A program made the position numbers and the translations under genes. DNA of 64,000 bases from the NCBI RefSeq assembly GCF_041146395.1, contig NC_091012.1:14808193-14872192 (forward strand), in the 5' to 3' direction. Source of the DNA: Eulemur rufifrons (taxonomy: Eukaryota; Chordata; Mammalia; Primates; Lemuridae). A model generated the notes under the pieces. That model was not told the origin of the DNA and ran no database searches. It saw only the letters and a program-made list of their open reading frames with translations. Each line of letters opens with the position of its first letter. Positions within the stretch are counted from its first letter, which is position 1. Shown in pieces: positions 32,735 through 44,291 of the stretch.

Positions 32735-33189
32735 CTCTGTATTATTGCTTATATTAAATAATTATTGTACACCTATTTCAAACTCAAGCCTTCCATTATC
32801 TATGCTCCTAAAGTAACTGCCCCCCTTAAATGCATTTATTAATATCCTACATTCTCTCACAAAAAAATTAGCATTTAAAATCAGTCAATAGTGCTTGCCT
32901 AGATGAACTAAAGTAATTCTATGTTAATGGAAAAGGATCACCAGAGGTAACAATTGGAAGCCAAGAATTCTTATGTTTATTACATCTTTTCTGACTTTTT
33001 AATATTCTGACTTATTGCCTACAGCTCATTTTCTAGATGGAGATACAATGGAGTCTTGCCAACACTTAAAAAAAAATCATTGATTTTGATAGAATGGAAA
33101 TAGGATTTTATTAATATGAAGATGATTTTTTTGAAAAGCTTCGCATAAAATGTGACAATATTCCTGAGTTAGTTCCCACTTCCTATTGT
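32735..33189. other. Spacer, nothing recognised
   Basis: A/T-rich sequence without supportable features. Confidence 0.35.
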
Positions 33190-33560
33190 AACTTGTTATT
33201 ACACACTTAGATGCTTAAAACAGCATGTATTTGTTACATTGCATTTCTGGAGGTCAAAAGACCCTCTGAGGCTAAATTAAGGTGTCAGCAGGATGAGGTT
33301 TATCTCCACAGGCTGTAGATGTGAATCTATTTTCCCGTTTGTTTTTTCTCTCCGGCTTCTAGAGGCCACCTAAGTCTTTGGCTCCTTTCTGCCTCCTTAA
33401 CAACTTCAATGCCATCAATGGTGGATCACATTTTTCTCACATTGCCTCATTCTGACACTGAGTCTCTTAATTCTTGATTACCCATTGAAGGAACCTGGTG
33501 ATTACATTGGGCCCATCCAGATAACCCAGGGTAATCTCTTTATCTTAAAGGCAGCTGAAT
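33190..33560 (+). repeat. Second copy of ancient interspersed repeat
   Basis: Shares the order of landmarks with 19956-20260 (GCTTAAAACAGCATGTATTT; TTCTGGAGGTCAAAAG; AAGGTGTCAGCAGGATG; GGCTTCTAGAGGCCACC) and extends further to ATTACATTGGGCCCATCCAG and ATAACCCAGGGTAATCTC. Family name uncertain. Confidence 0.65.
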
Positions 33561-34291
33561 AGCAACCTTAAATTCATCTGGAATGTTAATTCTCCATTCT
33601 TCCCTGTGATGCAGTCTAACATATTTACACAAGCCAGTGATTAGAATGTGGTCAGCTTTGTGTAGCCAATATACTGCCAGCCAATGGTCCCTTTAACCTC
33701 AAAATTGTCTTGCTCTTTCTTAGTTTACTTTCTATTCCAGATAATCCTTACATAAGTTTTCCAGACTTAGGATAAAATCACTGACATATAACTTTCAAAT
33801 TATATGGAAAATAATCCACACAATTTTTCTTGTTATGACATATAGAAAGGGAATCAAAATAATCACATAGTGCTTCTTCCTTGAAGATTTACTACATGCA
33901 GCAAATTTTGCTATTACCTTGTCAGGTCAATTTCTATACATACAGAAATTGCCCAAAATATAAATTTGGAAAGCAAGGCAGAAATTTTAACAGTTGTTGT
34001 TCGTGTATGATATTTAGAAATCCATAGCTGATATAGATCATTGACCATGAATAGCTGGATGTGTACAATATTTTAAAGGACAATTTGCATGGTTGTTTAA
34101 GTGTTTGTTACTCTTTCTACCAAAGCTTAATATATGAAAAGGATGCATTTATCTAAACTGCCAAAACCAAAAATCTAATACTTCCCACAAATACACATCT
34201 GTACCCACAGTATACCCAGGTTCTACTCACATGTTGGGACCAGGAGAAACACCTGAATAATATTTCTTTTAAGAGATAATGATCTCCATGT
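33561..34291. other. Pre-insertion flank of L1-B, nothing recognised
   Basis: No gene or repeat is identified. Confidence 0.35.
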
Positions 34292-34308
34292 TTTAAGAAT
34301 GGTATTCT
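34292..34308 (+). repeat. TSD of L1-B, left copy
   Basis: TTTAAGAATGGTATTCT is repeated perfectly at 41424-41440. A 17-bp perfect duplication marks a young insertion and fixes the true 3' boundary beyond the second A tail. Confidence 0.95.
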
Positions 34309-34317
34309 TTTTTTTTT

Positions 34318-34396
34318 ATAATAATTTACACATTTTTAATATGCTCATCACTGAGGTATGTACTAATAAATCTCTCAACATATTTAATGCAATTAG
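34318..34396 (-). other. Second 3'-transduced segment of L1-B
   Basis: This unique 79-nt sequence lies between two A-rich runs and inside the TSD. On the sense strand it contains ATTAAA about 20 nt before the final A run, a recognised variant polyadenylation signal. It should be a copy of the flank of the L1-B source locus. Confidence 0.8.
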
Positions 34397-34418
34397 TTTT
34401 ATTTATTTATTTTTTTTT

Positions 34419-34461
34419 AATTATTAAGTGAACAGTGCAAGTTAAAAACAATAGTTTCATA
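34419..34461 (-). other. First 3'-transduced segment, shared with L1-A
   Basis: On the sense strand it begins TATGAAACTATTG and ends CACTTAATAATT. It is nearly identical to 131-173 next to L1-A (one difference, G versus C). It replaces the second half of the 3' UTR seen in L1-C. It could be transduced flank or a rearranged subfamily 3' UTR. Confidence 0.65.
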
Positions 34462-34627
34462 TTTTTCCCCACCCCCCCTTTCCCGAGTCAACACCTTCAA
34501 GTGTTACCACTCCCCAAACGGTGCGCAATGCACTCATTGTGTAGGCATACCCCCATCCCCTCCCCCACCCCCCACCTCAGTCTGATGTCCAATTGGTGTC
34601 GTTCCCAGATTTGTATTTAGGTGATGA

Positions 34628-37600
34628 TCAGGGAAACCAATTTTCTGGTGAGTACATGTGATGCTTGTTTTTCCATTCTTGGGATACTTCACTTAATAGA
34701 ATGGGTTCCAACTCTCTCCAGGAGAACCATAGAGATGTCGTATCTTCATCATTCCTTATAGCTGAGTAATATTCCATGGTATACATATACCACAGTTTAC
34801 TAATCCAATCATGTATTGATGGGCATTTGGGTTGTTTCCACATCTTTGCTATTGTGAATTGTGCTGCTATAAACATTCGGGTACATGTGCCTTTGTTACA
34901 GAATGACCTCCTTTCCCTTGGGTATATGCCCAGTAATGGGATTGCTGGGTCAAATGGCAGGTCTACTTGAATCTGTTTAAGATACCTCCATAATGCTTTC
35001 CACAGGGGTTGCACTAGTTTGCAGTCCCACCAGCAGTGTATGAGTGTTCCTGTCTCTCCACACCCAAGCCAACATTGTTGTTTTGGGTTTTTTTGATAAA
35101 GGCCATTCTCACTGGGGTTAAGTGATATCTCACTGTGGTTTTGATTTGCATTTCCCTGATGATTAGAGATGTTGAACACTTTTTCATATGTTTGTTAGCC
35201 ATTTTTCTATCTTCTTTTGAAAAATTTCTATTCATGTCCTTTGCCCACTTTTTGATAGGGTTGCTTGATTTTTTCTTGCTGATTTTCCTGAGTTCTAAAT
35301 AGATTCTTGTTATCAGTCCTTTATCTGATGTGTAGTATGCAAAAATTTTTTCCCATTCTGTAGGTGGTCTGTTTATTCTCTGGACTGTTTCTTTGGCTGT
35401 GCAGAAGCTTTTTAATTTAATCATGTCCCATTCATTTATTTTTGTTGCTGCTGTGATTGCCTTGGGGGTCTTTTTCATAAATTCTTTGCCTAGGCCAATG
35501 TCTGTAAGAGTCTTTCCTACATTTTCTTCTAGAATTCTGATTGTATCACGCCTAAGGTTTAAGTCTGTTATCCACCGTGATTTGATTTTTGTGAGAGGTG
35601 AAAGCTGTGGGTCCTGTTTCAGTCTTCTACAAGTGGCTAACCGATTCTCCCAGCACCATTTGTTGAATAGGGATTCTTGTCCCCAGAGTATATTCTTTCC
35701 CGCTTTGTCAAAAATTAGGTGACTATATGAGGATGGTTCTATATTTGGATTTTCTGTTGTGTTCCACTGGTCTGTGTCCCTGCACTTGTGCCAATACCGG
35801 GCTGTTTTAAGAACCACGGCCTTGTAGTATAGTTTGAGGTCTGGCAAATTAATACCTCCCATTTTGTTTTTGTTGCTTAAAATTGCTTTTGCTATACGGG
35901 GTCTTCTTTGATTCCATACAAAGTGTATAATTATTTTCTCTATGTCTGTAAAGAATGATTTTGGTAATTTAATAGGGATTGCATTGAATCTGTAGATCAC
36001 TTTGGGTAGTATAGACATTTTAACAATGTTGATTCTTCCAATCCACAAGCATGGTATATTTTTCCATCTATTTGCAAGTTCTGCTATTTCTTTTCTCAGT
36101 GTTTCATAGTTTTCCTTATAGAGGTCCTTTACCTCTTTAGTTAGATATATACCTAGATATTTTATTTTCTTTGTTGCTATTTTGAAGGGTATTGAGTCTT
36201 TAATTTGGTTTTCCGATTGACTGTTATTGGCATATATAAATGCCTCTGATTTGTGTATATTAATTTTGTAGCCTGAGACTTTGCTGTATTCGTTAATCAA
36301 TTCCAGGAGTCTCTTGGTTGAATCCTGGGGGTTTTCCAGATATAACATCATATCATCAGCAAAAAGTGAGAGTTTGATCCCTTCCTTCCCTATTTGGACT
36401 CCCTTGATTCTGCTCTCTTGCCTGATAGCTCTCACAAGGACTTCCAATACTATGTTGAAAAGTAATGGAGACAATGGGCAGCCCTGTCTGGTTCCAGTTC
36501 TAAGTGGGAGTGCTTTCAGTTTTTCCCCATTCAGTATGATGTTGGCTGAGGGTTTGTCATATATGGCTTGTATCATTTTTAGGTAGGTTCCATCAATGCC
36601 TATTTTGTTAAGCGTTTTTATCATAAAAGGGTGTTGAATTTTGTCAAATGCTTTTTCTGCATCTAATGAGAGTATCATATGGTTTTTGTTTTTGCTTCTA
36701 TTTATGTGGTGAATTACATTTATAGATTTACGTATGTTGAACCACCCCTGCATCTCGGGGATGAAGCCCACTTGGTCGTGGTGGATTACTTTTTTGATAA
36801 GTTCTTGGATTTGATTTGCTAGTATTTTATTGAAAATTTTTGCATCTATATTCATGAGGGAAATTGGTCTGTAGTTCTCTATTTTTGTTGTGTCCTTTCC
36901 AGGTTTTGGTATTAATGTTATATTGGCTTGGCAGAAGGTGTTGGGGAGAACTCCATCCTTCTCAATATTGGAGAATAGTTTATGTAGGATGGGCACCAGT
37001 TCTTCTTTGTATGTATGGTAAAATTCAGGTGTGAACCCATCTGGACCAGGGCTTTTCTTTTTGGGAAAGTTTTTTATTGCTGTTTCGATTTCAGTTCTTG
37101 ATATTGGTCTGTTCAGGTACTCTATTTCTTCCTGGTTGAGCCTGGGAAGACTATGTGTTTCTAAAAATTTGTCCATTTCCTCCACGTTCTCCAGTTTGTG
37201 TGCATAAAGATTCTTGTAGAATTCATAGATGATATGGTGTATCTCTGTGGCATTGGTTGTGATTTCTCCTTTCATGTTCCTAATGGAGGTTATTAGAGAT
37301 TTTACTTTTGTGCTCTTGGTTAGTCTAGCCAGAGGTGTGTCTAATTTGTTTATCTTTTCAAAGAACCAACTTTTTGTTTCATTAATTTCCCTTATAGTTT
37401 CTTGGTTGTCCTTTTCATTTAGTTCTGATTTGATCTTAGTAATTTCTCGGCTTCTGCTAGGTTTGGGATCGTTCTGTTCTTCTTTCTCCAGCTCTTTGAG
37501 TCTATTTGTTTGGTTGTCTATTTGCATGTTTTCTGTCTTTTTGGTATAGGCATTTATGGATATGAATTTTCCTCTCAGGACTGCTTTAGCTGCATCCCAT

Positions 37601-38506
37601 AGATTTTGATAAGTTGTATCTCCATTGTCATTTAATTCAAAGAAATTTTTTATTGCCATCTTGATTTCTTCTTTTATAGAATAATTATTCAGGAGAAGGT
37701 TATTTAGCTTCCATGACTTTGAGTAAGAGTGAGGGTCTCTGTTTGTGATCATTGTTACTTTTATTCCGCTGTGATCTGAGAAGATGCATGGTATAATTTC
37801 TATTTTTTTTGAATTTTTGAAGACATGATTTATGTCCTAGGACATGGTCAATCTTAGAGAATGTCCCGTGAGCTGATGAGAAGAATGTATATTCTGTGGA
37901 CTTTGGGTAGAATGTCCTATAGATGTCAGCCATGCCCATTTGTTCTAGCATTCTATTGAGGTCCATTATGTCTTTGTTTATTTTCTGTTTAGAGGATCTG
38001 TCCTGTACTGTCAGTGGGGTGTTAAAGTCTCCAGCTATTACAGTATTGTTATCTATCATTTGGTTGAGATCTAGTAGGGTTTGCTTTATGAATCTAGGTG
38101 CACCTAGGTTGGGTGCATATATATTGAGTATAGTCATGGCTTCTTGATGAATTGTGCCTTTAATCAGTATGTAGTAGCCATCTTTGTATTTTATTATTTT
38201 TGTTGGTTTGAAAGCTAAGTGATTGGAAATTAAGATTGCCACACCAGCTTTCTTTTGGTTACCATTTGCTTGAAATATCGATTTCCATCCTTTTATTTTC
38301 AGTCTAAATGCATCTTTGCAGGTTAGGTGAGTTTCTTGAAGACAGCAGATACTTGGATTGTATTTTTTTATCCATTGGGCCAGTCTATGTCTCTTGAGCG
38401 GGGAGTTCAAGCCATTCACATTTATTGAGAAAACTGATAGGTGAGACAGTTTTTTGTTCAGCTTGTTGGGTAGAACTTCATTGTGATGTTTTCTCTCCTG
38501 GGCCAT
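34628..38506 (-). pseudogene. L1-B ORF2, two single-base indels
   Basis: Starts at 38506 (MAQERKHHN) with the endonuclease motifs [25 protein letters not shown] and [12 protein letters not shown] +1 in a T8 run (37803-37810; seven Ts in L1-A) shifts the frame after KFKK. The frame is recovered from 37752 and stays open for 912 codons through the reverse transcriptase ([32 protein letters not shown]). A one-base loss near 35074 shifts it again inside the Cys-rich segment, and the final part runs to 34628 (SPENWFP). The two indels cancel in length (3879 nt, the same as L1-C). No stop codon substitution exists. Both sites are next to repeated bases, so assembly error is a live alternative to true mutation. 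Confidence 0.93.
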
Positions 38507-38545
38507 TGTGGTATCTGGAATTTGATCTTTAGCTCTTGAGTAGTT

Positions 38546-39554
38546 TTACATTCGTGGATCTTTCTTGTGCTGATCCGTGTGTAATTCTCTTTGGAGTACT
38601 TCTTGGAGGGCTGGTCTTGTCTTGGTGAATTCCCTCAACCTTTGTTTATCTGAGAATGTCTTGATTTCTCCTTCATATAGAAAACTTAGCTTAGCTGGGT
38701 ACAAGATTCTAGGCTGGGCATTATTCTGTTTCAGAAGCGTGAAAATGGGGCCCCAACCTCTTCTTGCTTGTAAGGTTTCAGCTGAGAAATCTGGCGTAAT
38801 TCTGATGGGTTTTCCTTTGTAAGTTACCTGTTTCTTTCTCCTTACAGCTCGGAGAAGGGACTCTTTAGTGGATATTTTGGTCAGCCTGAGGACTACGTGG
38901 CGTGGTGTTTTCCTATTTGCTATGAATCTCCCAGGGGTCCTTTGAGCTTCTTGGATCTGCATGTCTAGAGTATTGGCAAGGCCTGGAAAATTTTCCTCGA
39001 TTATGTCTTCAAATAGCTTGTCCAACCCTTGCTTATTATCTTCTTCACCCTCAAGAATGCCAATAACTCTCAAGTTAGGTTTCTTCACATAATCCCACAT
39101 TTCTTGAAGACTCAGATCATTTCTCTTACTTTTTTGATCTATCTCTGTGACTGACTTATTTAGTTGGAAGGAGTTATCTTCAATTTCTGAGATTCTTTCC
39201 TCTGTTTGATCTACCCTGCTCTTGAGCCTTTCCACAGTGTTTTGTAGCTCTCTGAGTGAATTCTTCACTTCTAGGAGTTCAGTTTGGTTTTTCTTCAATA
39301 TTTCAATTTCTTTAGTGAATTTTTCCTCCAAATCCTGTATTTTTTTTGTGTGTGTTTTCCTTGTGTTGTTTATCCATTGATTCTTGTATATTATTCAGCT
39401 TGTTTATAATCCATAATTGGAATTCTGCCTGTGACATGTTGGTGTTTTGAGTCTGGTTTGTGTCAAATGGTTGGGAGCTGGTATTTCTCTTTGGGGATGA
39501 GCTTTCCATTTGATTCTTTGTGCTCTCCATGTTTTTTCGTTGGGCCCTTCCCAT
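38546..39554 (-). pseudogene. L1-B ORF1, 4-nt insertion
   Basis: Starts at ATG 39554 (MGRAQRKNMESTKN). The frame is lost after HKENTHKKN because the plus strand has an extra TGTG at about 39348-39354 relative to L1-A. The rest is open in the shifted frame from about 39331 to 38546: coiled coil (TKEIEILKKNQTELLEV), RRM core (LRVIGILEGEEDNK) and C-terminal domain (RAVRRKKQVTYKGKPIRI). An in-frame ATG is not available immediately after the break. Apart from this indel the protein would be full length at about 334 residues. Confidence 0.92.
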
Positions 39555-41423
39555 CTAGATTTATCGTTGGATCTTTACTTATAGATTTAGTCTGGTTAAC
39601 AGGACTCTTTTTGCTCTATTCTTAGGCTGTGAAACAGTCTAGGTATGTTGCTTCTTTTGGCAAGAGGGGGAGACTGTTGTGTATTGTTTAGAGATTTTTC
39701 TGTTTCTGTTGGGGGACTGCTTCCGATGGGTCCAATCCTAGAGGATTGGAGTGATCCAAGACTGCTTTGGTGAGTTAGAACACTGTGTTGTGGTCTTTCA
39801 GAAGGCAGGCAGGGTCCACACTAATAGTAGACCGAAATTCTCTTTGTTTGTGTGTTTCCCTTTGGTTCTTCCTCTATAAGGGAGGTTTCTGACTCTATCT
39901 GCAGGCAAGATACTAGCTATGGGGAGAGGACGGTAACCTCGCTTGCTCAGCGCCCCAGTTGCTGTAGCTCCCACGGGCAAAAGTCTGTCTTGGCCCAATG
40001 TCCCCAGGGATCAGGTTCCACACTCTCGCTTCTGGAGAAGTATACAGTGTTTACACTTGGGCGGGGATCCTATATAAGGTCCGTGGACCAGGGGAGAGGG
40101 CCGTCCAGGGAGTCTCTTGGTACCCTATTGCTCCGCAGTGACCTGGCTGTGGGCCCTAGAATGGCGATTGTGTGCCCGCAGATCTCCTGCCCTGGGGGTG
40201 ACTGCTCAGGATCCGGTATGTACCAGAGCCAGGGACCTGGCCCGTTCCGAAGCTCACCATGGGTCCCCAGTTAGAAGGCGAAAAGAGAGGAGAAAGAGAA
40301 GTAAAAAAAAAAAAAAGAAAGAAAAAAGAAAAGGAAAGAAAGAAAAGAAAGAGGAGAAAACGAAAGAGAAAAGAAAAAAAGAAGAAAAAGAAAGAAAGAA
40401 AAAGAAAAAGAAAAAAAAGAAAAAAAAAAGAAAAGAAACGCAAAAAGCCAAACCAAAAAACACCGAAAACGCCAACAAAAATGAACAAAAACAAACTACA
40501 TAGCACCTCACTACACCGCAAGGCAGAAAGATACACAAATCTGAAGTATATAATTCAGCGACTCAATGTTTTTTTGTTTGTTTGTTTGTTTTATGCCTTA
40601 GCACAGCTCCGCCCCTTCACTTCCGCTTGGCTGGGTCCGGAGCGGCCATTAGATGTTTTTGTTTTTACGCCTTAGCGCAGCTCTGCCCCTTCACCCCAAG
40701 CATGGCCCCGGCATATCCCGCACTCCTGGCGTTGGTTCAGAGACCAGCAGAGGGCGCCGGGCAGAGAGAGCCGCTCGGCACTTTATGGCTCCCGAGCGGT
40801 TTCGCCCTCGCTTTCAAGATGGCGCCTGCCGAGCTCCGAGGCTGGAGGGGACCGGCTCCCCGGCAGGCAGAGACCGCCACTGCCCAGGGGCTGACCAGCA
40901 AGGACACGCACCGGGGGTGACCGGCTGGAGAACTGCCGAAAAAGGCAGCACGGGGTACGACGCTGTTTGCTGTCCAGGAGTCTTTTGTGTTTTTCCGCCC
41001 TGGAGCAGATCCGTCGCTCCTCGCCAAGCGCTGCCTCAGCTGAGATCCCCCAGGTTCTAAGGTAATTTCGCAAAAAAGCCTCCTGTCTGCAATGCACCAC
41101 GTATCCCTCAGTGATTCTGCGCTGGCCTGGGTCAGGGCTCTATTCAATTGGGAGCGGAGGGCTAGCCGCTTTCCCGAGAGGCTGCACCCACCCCGGCTGG
41201 GGGCGGGTGTATCCGACCCGCGCTCTGCTGGCTAGTGTCTGTCCCGCGTTCCCAATTTTCGTTCACCTCAGACCTCACTCGCTCTGTTTGTCCCACGCTG
41301 ATTCTCCGTGGTTTCACACCACTGTTCCTGTGTGGGAGAAGTCTTCTAGCGTTGTGGCAGGTCCGGATCGATTCCTTCCTTCCCGGGAGCGCAGATTCAG
41401 GCCGTCACCACCACTCCGCCATC
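39555..41423 (-). promoter_or_regulatory. L1-B 5' UTR and internal promoter region
   Basis: Same architecture as L1-A but about 0.58 kb shorter. It has one purine tract, two CTTAGC(A/G)CAGCTC-type motifs (about 40594-40620 and 40668-40694) and one monomer unit (40768-40954, with AAGATGGCGCC at 40816). It is CpG-rich from about 40600 to 41420. The promoter function is by analogy with other L1s. Confidence 0.75.
40280..40438 (+). repeat. Purine-only tract in L1-B 5' UTR
   Basis: About 160 bases of A and G, broken only by a T at 40302 and one C in an AAAACGAAAG context. It is the orthologous position to 5998-6168 in L1-A and absent from L1-D. Confidence 0.9.
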
Positions 41424-41425
41424 TT
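41416..41425 (-). promoter_or_regulatory. YY1-like motif at the L1-B 5' tip
   Basis: The sense strand reads AAGATGGCGG immediately at the insertion edge, placed as in human L1, where YY1 fixes the start of transcription. Confidence 0.6.
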
Positions 41426-41440
41426 TAAGAATGGTATTCT
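41424..41440 (+). repeat. TSD of L1-B, right copy
   Basis: TTTAAGAATGGTATTCT, identical to 34292-34308. The first three bases could also belong to the L1 5' end. Confidence 0.95.
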
Positions 41441-41873
41441 AGTAACAAAAATTAATATATGGAAAATGACCACCAGTTTATTTAGATTTATTTTGTTACC
41501 ATATGTCTGAATCATATTGACAATATACAATGCATAATAGAAGCCACATAAAAGAAAGATGAAATTATTTGACAACTGTATAAAGGTAAACACTTTATTA
41601 TTTTCTTATATCTTTGCAACATATATTTAACCCACTCCCATAAGGCATGTCCCCTTTCTGAAAATGGTTATGGCATAATACAATGAACAAAGCAGATGAC
41701 AATCCCTGTGACTCAATTATGTTTAGGGAATCAGACACTCACAGTAGACATGATAAACAGGTCATGTTAGATACATTGCCCTCATGGCATCCTGTAATTA
41801 TGGATCCATCTTCCCATATTCTCACCAAAATGACAGAGCCAAGGACAAAATTCTACATTCCTTCATGATACAC
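41441..41873. other. Spacer between L1-B and the old L1 pile
   Basis: No gene or repeat is recognised. Confidence 0.35.
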
Positions 41874-43190
41874 ATTCTCAACATGTTACATATAGAACAA
41901 CTGCACCTAAACCCAATAAAGGTCATATATGACAAATGCATACCTAATGTCATAACAAATAAAAAAAAGTTATAACCTTTTCCTCAGAATGTAACTAGGA
42001 TGCCTACTTTCAGCACTTTTATTCTACATTGTCTTAGAAGTCCAAGCCATAGAAATTAGAGAACAAAATCAAAAGCTTCCAGATGGAAAAAGAAGAAACT
42101 AAATTGTACTTGTTTACAAATGATATGACCTTATTTGTAGAAATCTCTAAAGATTCTATGAAAAATCTGTTAGAAATAATAAATTCAGTAAACATGTTGG
42201 ATATAAATCAACATAAAAAGTTGTTAGCATTTCTATATGCTAACAATAAAATATCTGAAAAGGAAACCAAGAAAACATTCCCATATACAGTAGCTACAAA
42301 AAAAATTTTTGGAAATAAATTTTAACCAAAATGTGAACAATCTATACATTGATGTAAGAATTTTAAGAAGTCAAAATAAATGGAAAGATGTCCCTTATTC
42401 ATTTATTTGAATAATTAATATTGTTAAGATGTCTATACCACACAAAATGATCTACAGCTTCAATGCCATCTTCATCAAAATACCCATGACATTTTTCACA
42501 AAAATTTCTAAAAAATCCAAAATTCATATGGTAGTACAAAAGACCATGAATGACCAAAGCAACTAAGCAAAAACTAAAAACAAAGCTGACTTCATCACAC
42601 TATCTGAATGTATACAACAAACTATAGAAACTGAAACAGTATAATACAACCAGAAAAACAGACATATAGGACAATGGAGCACAGTGGAGACACACAAAAT
42701 AGATGTATACATTTACAGCTAACTGATTTTAGTCAAAGGTGAGAAGGACTGATAATGAATCAAGGACAATCTCTTCCATAAGTGATGTTTCGACAATTGG
42801 ATATCCACATGTAGAAGAATGAAATGAGACCATCACCTAACATCATATATAAAAAACCAACTAAAATGGATTAAAGACTTAAATGTAAGACCTAAAAGTT
42901 TGAAACTACTCCAAAATCATAGAAGAGTTCCATGACATCAGTCTGAACAATGTAGTTTGGACTTAACTTCAAAATCTCAGGCAATACAAAAAAATAAATA
43001 AATGAAAATAAAAGACAAATGTGATCACTTCAAATTAAAAGCTTTTGCACATCACAAGATAGAATGAATTGATAAAACAACATACAGATTGGAGAAAATA
43101 TTTCTAAGTTATACATCTAATGGTTTAATGGCCAAAATACATTAAGAACTCAAAAAACTATACAACAAAAAACCAATAAGTATTAAAGGG
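41874..43190 (+). mobile_element. L1-G1, old sense L1 ORF2 fragment
   Basis: The reading begins in the reverse transcriptase region (AATAAAGGTCATATATGAC) and continues through a remnant near 42083-42325 (EKEETKLYLFTNDMT for the usual FADD block, LLEIINSVN, AFLYANN). It then runs through the IYRxNAIPI-type and WYWxxN-type parts with many stops, ending near 43190 without a tail. Its divergence is much greater than that of L1-A to D. Confidence 0.82.
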
Positions 43191-43204
43191 GGCAAATCTC
43201 CACA

Positions 43205-44040
43205 ACAAACTTTTAGAACTAAAAAACAAATTCAATAAAGTGGCAGGATACAAAATCAACATATATCAGTAGCATGTGTATATGCCACCAGTAAATACTC
43301 TAAAAAAGAAACCAAGAAAGTAATCCCATTTACCATAGCTACAAATAATAAAATGAAATAAAATCAAATACCTAGGAATAATCTTAACCAAAGGAATGAC
43401 AGATCAGTATAATGAAAACTATAAAAAATTGATGAAAGAAATTGAAAATGATATAAAAATGGAAATATATGCCATGCTAGTGGATTGATAAAAATCAATA
43501 TTGTTAACATGTCCATACCACCAAAAAAAATCTACAGAGTCAATGCAATCCCCAACAAAATACCAATAACATTCTTCACAGAAATAGAAAAAAAAATAAT
43601 CCTAAGTTTATAGGAACCCAAAGAGACCCAGAATATCCAAAGCCATTCTCAGCAAAGAGGAAAAAACTGGAGGAATTATAATTTATTATCTGACTTCAAA
43701 TTATACTTCAGAGCTGTAGTGAACAAAACATCATACTGGCCTAAAAACAGACACATAGACCAATGTAACATAATAGAGATCCCAGAAATATATCCACACA
43801 TCTATAGTGAAATTACCTTCAACAAAGCTGCCAAGAACATAGAGTGGGGAAAGAACAGTCTATTCAATAAAGAATGCTGGGAAAACTGGATTTCCATATG
43901 CAAAAGAATGAAATTAGCCCCTCATTTCTCACCATATACCAAAATCAAATCAAAATGAATTAAAGACTTAAATCTAAGACTTGAAACTATGGAACTACTC
44001 AAAGAAAACATTTAGGAAATGTTCAGGACATTAGTGTTTT
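43205..44040 (+). mobile_element. L1-G2, old sense L1, first segment
   Basis: Restarts in ORF2 at the same part that G1 already covered (AACAAATTCAATAAAGTGGC; then ANKT-like; MNKTSYWPKNRHIDQCN at 43719; NSLFNKECWENWISICKR). It is therefore a separate or duplicated copy rather than a continuation of G1. The copy is interrupted near 44040 and appears to resume at 46246 and again at 49736. Confidence 0.8.
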
Positions 44041-44054
44041 CAAGGGCTTTTATA

Positions 44055-44226
44055 ATTTTTATTTCAGCATATTGTGGGGATAAATATGTTTTGCTTACAT
44101 ATATTGCTTGTGGCCCACCTGAGTCAGAGCTACAAGTGTGTCTATCCCCCAGATGATGCATTAGGTTTGAATGTACCCAACCTTTCCTTCTCCCTCTCTC
44201 CTGCCTGACACACTGTAAATCTTCTA
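44055..44226 (-). mobile_element. Antisense L1 3' UTR fragment
   Basis: ATTTCAGCATATTGTGGGGA, GTGTCTATCCCCCAGATGAT and neighbouring sequence resemble the antisense 3' UTR at 57530-57720 of L1-D. It is followed at 44227-44282 by a short sense-strand ORF2 piece (CACTCAACATCTCCAATCAT). The origin of this patch is unclear. Confidence 0.55.
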
Positions 44227-44291
44227 CTATAAGTGCACACTCAACATCTCCAATCATCAGGGAAATGCAAATACAAATCAAAAGGACGTAT

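Larger units (their letters stand above)
34309..41423 (-). mobile_element. L1-B, full-length L1 with serial 3' transduction
   Basis: Sense order on the minus strand: 5' tip AAAGATGGCGG, a 5' UTR of about 1.87 kb, ORF1, a 39-nt spacer, ORF2, a short G-rich 3' UTR, a short A run (34462-34466), a 43-nt segment shared with L1-A (34419-34461), an A-rich tail (34397-34418), a 79-nt unique segment (34318-34396), a second A run (34309-34317) and the TSD. Coding lesions are only three: a 4-nt insertion in ORF1, and one +1 and one -1 indel in ORF2. There is no nonsense change. Among the copies in the window it is the least damaged. Confidence 0.96.
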
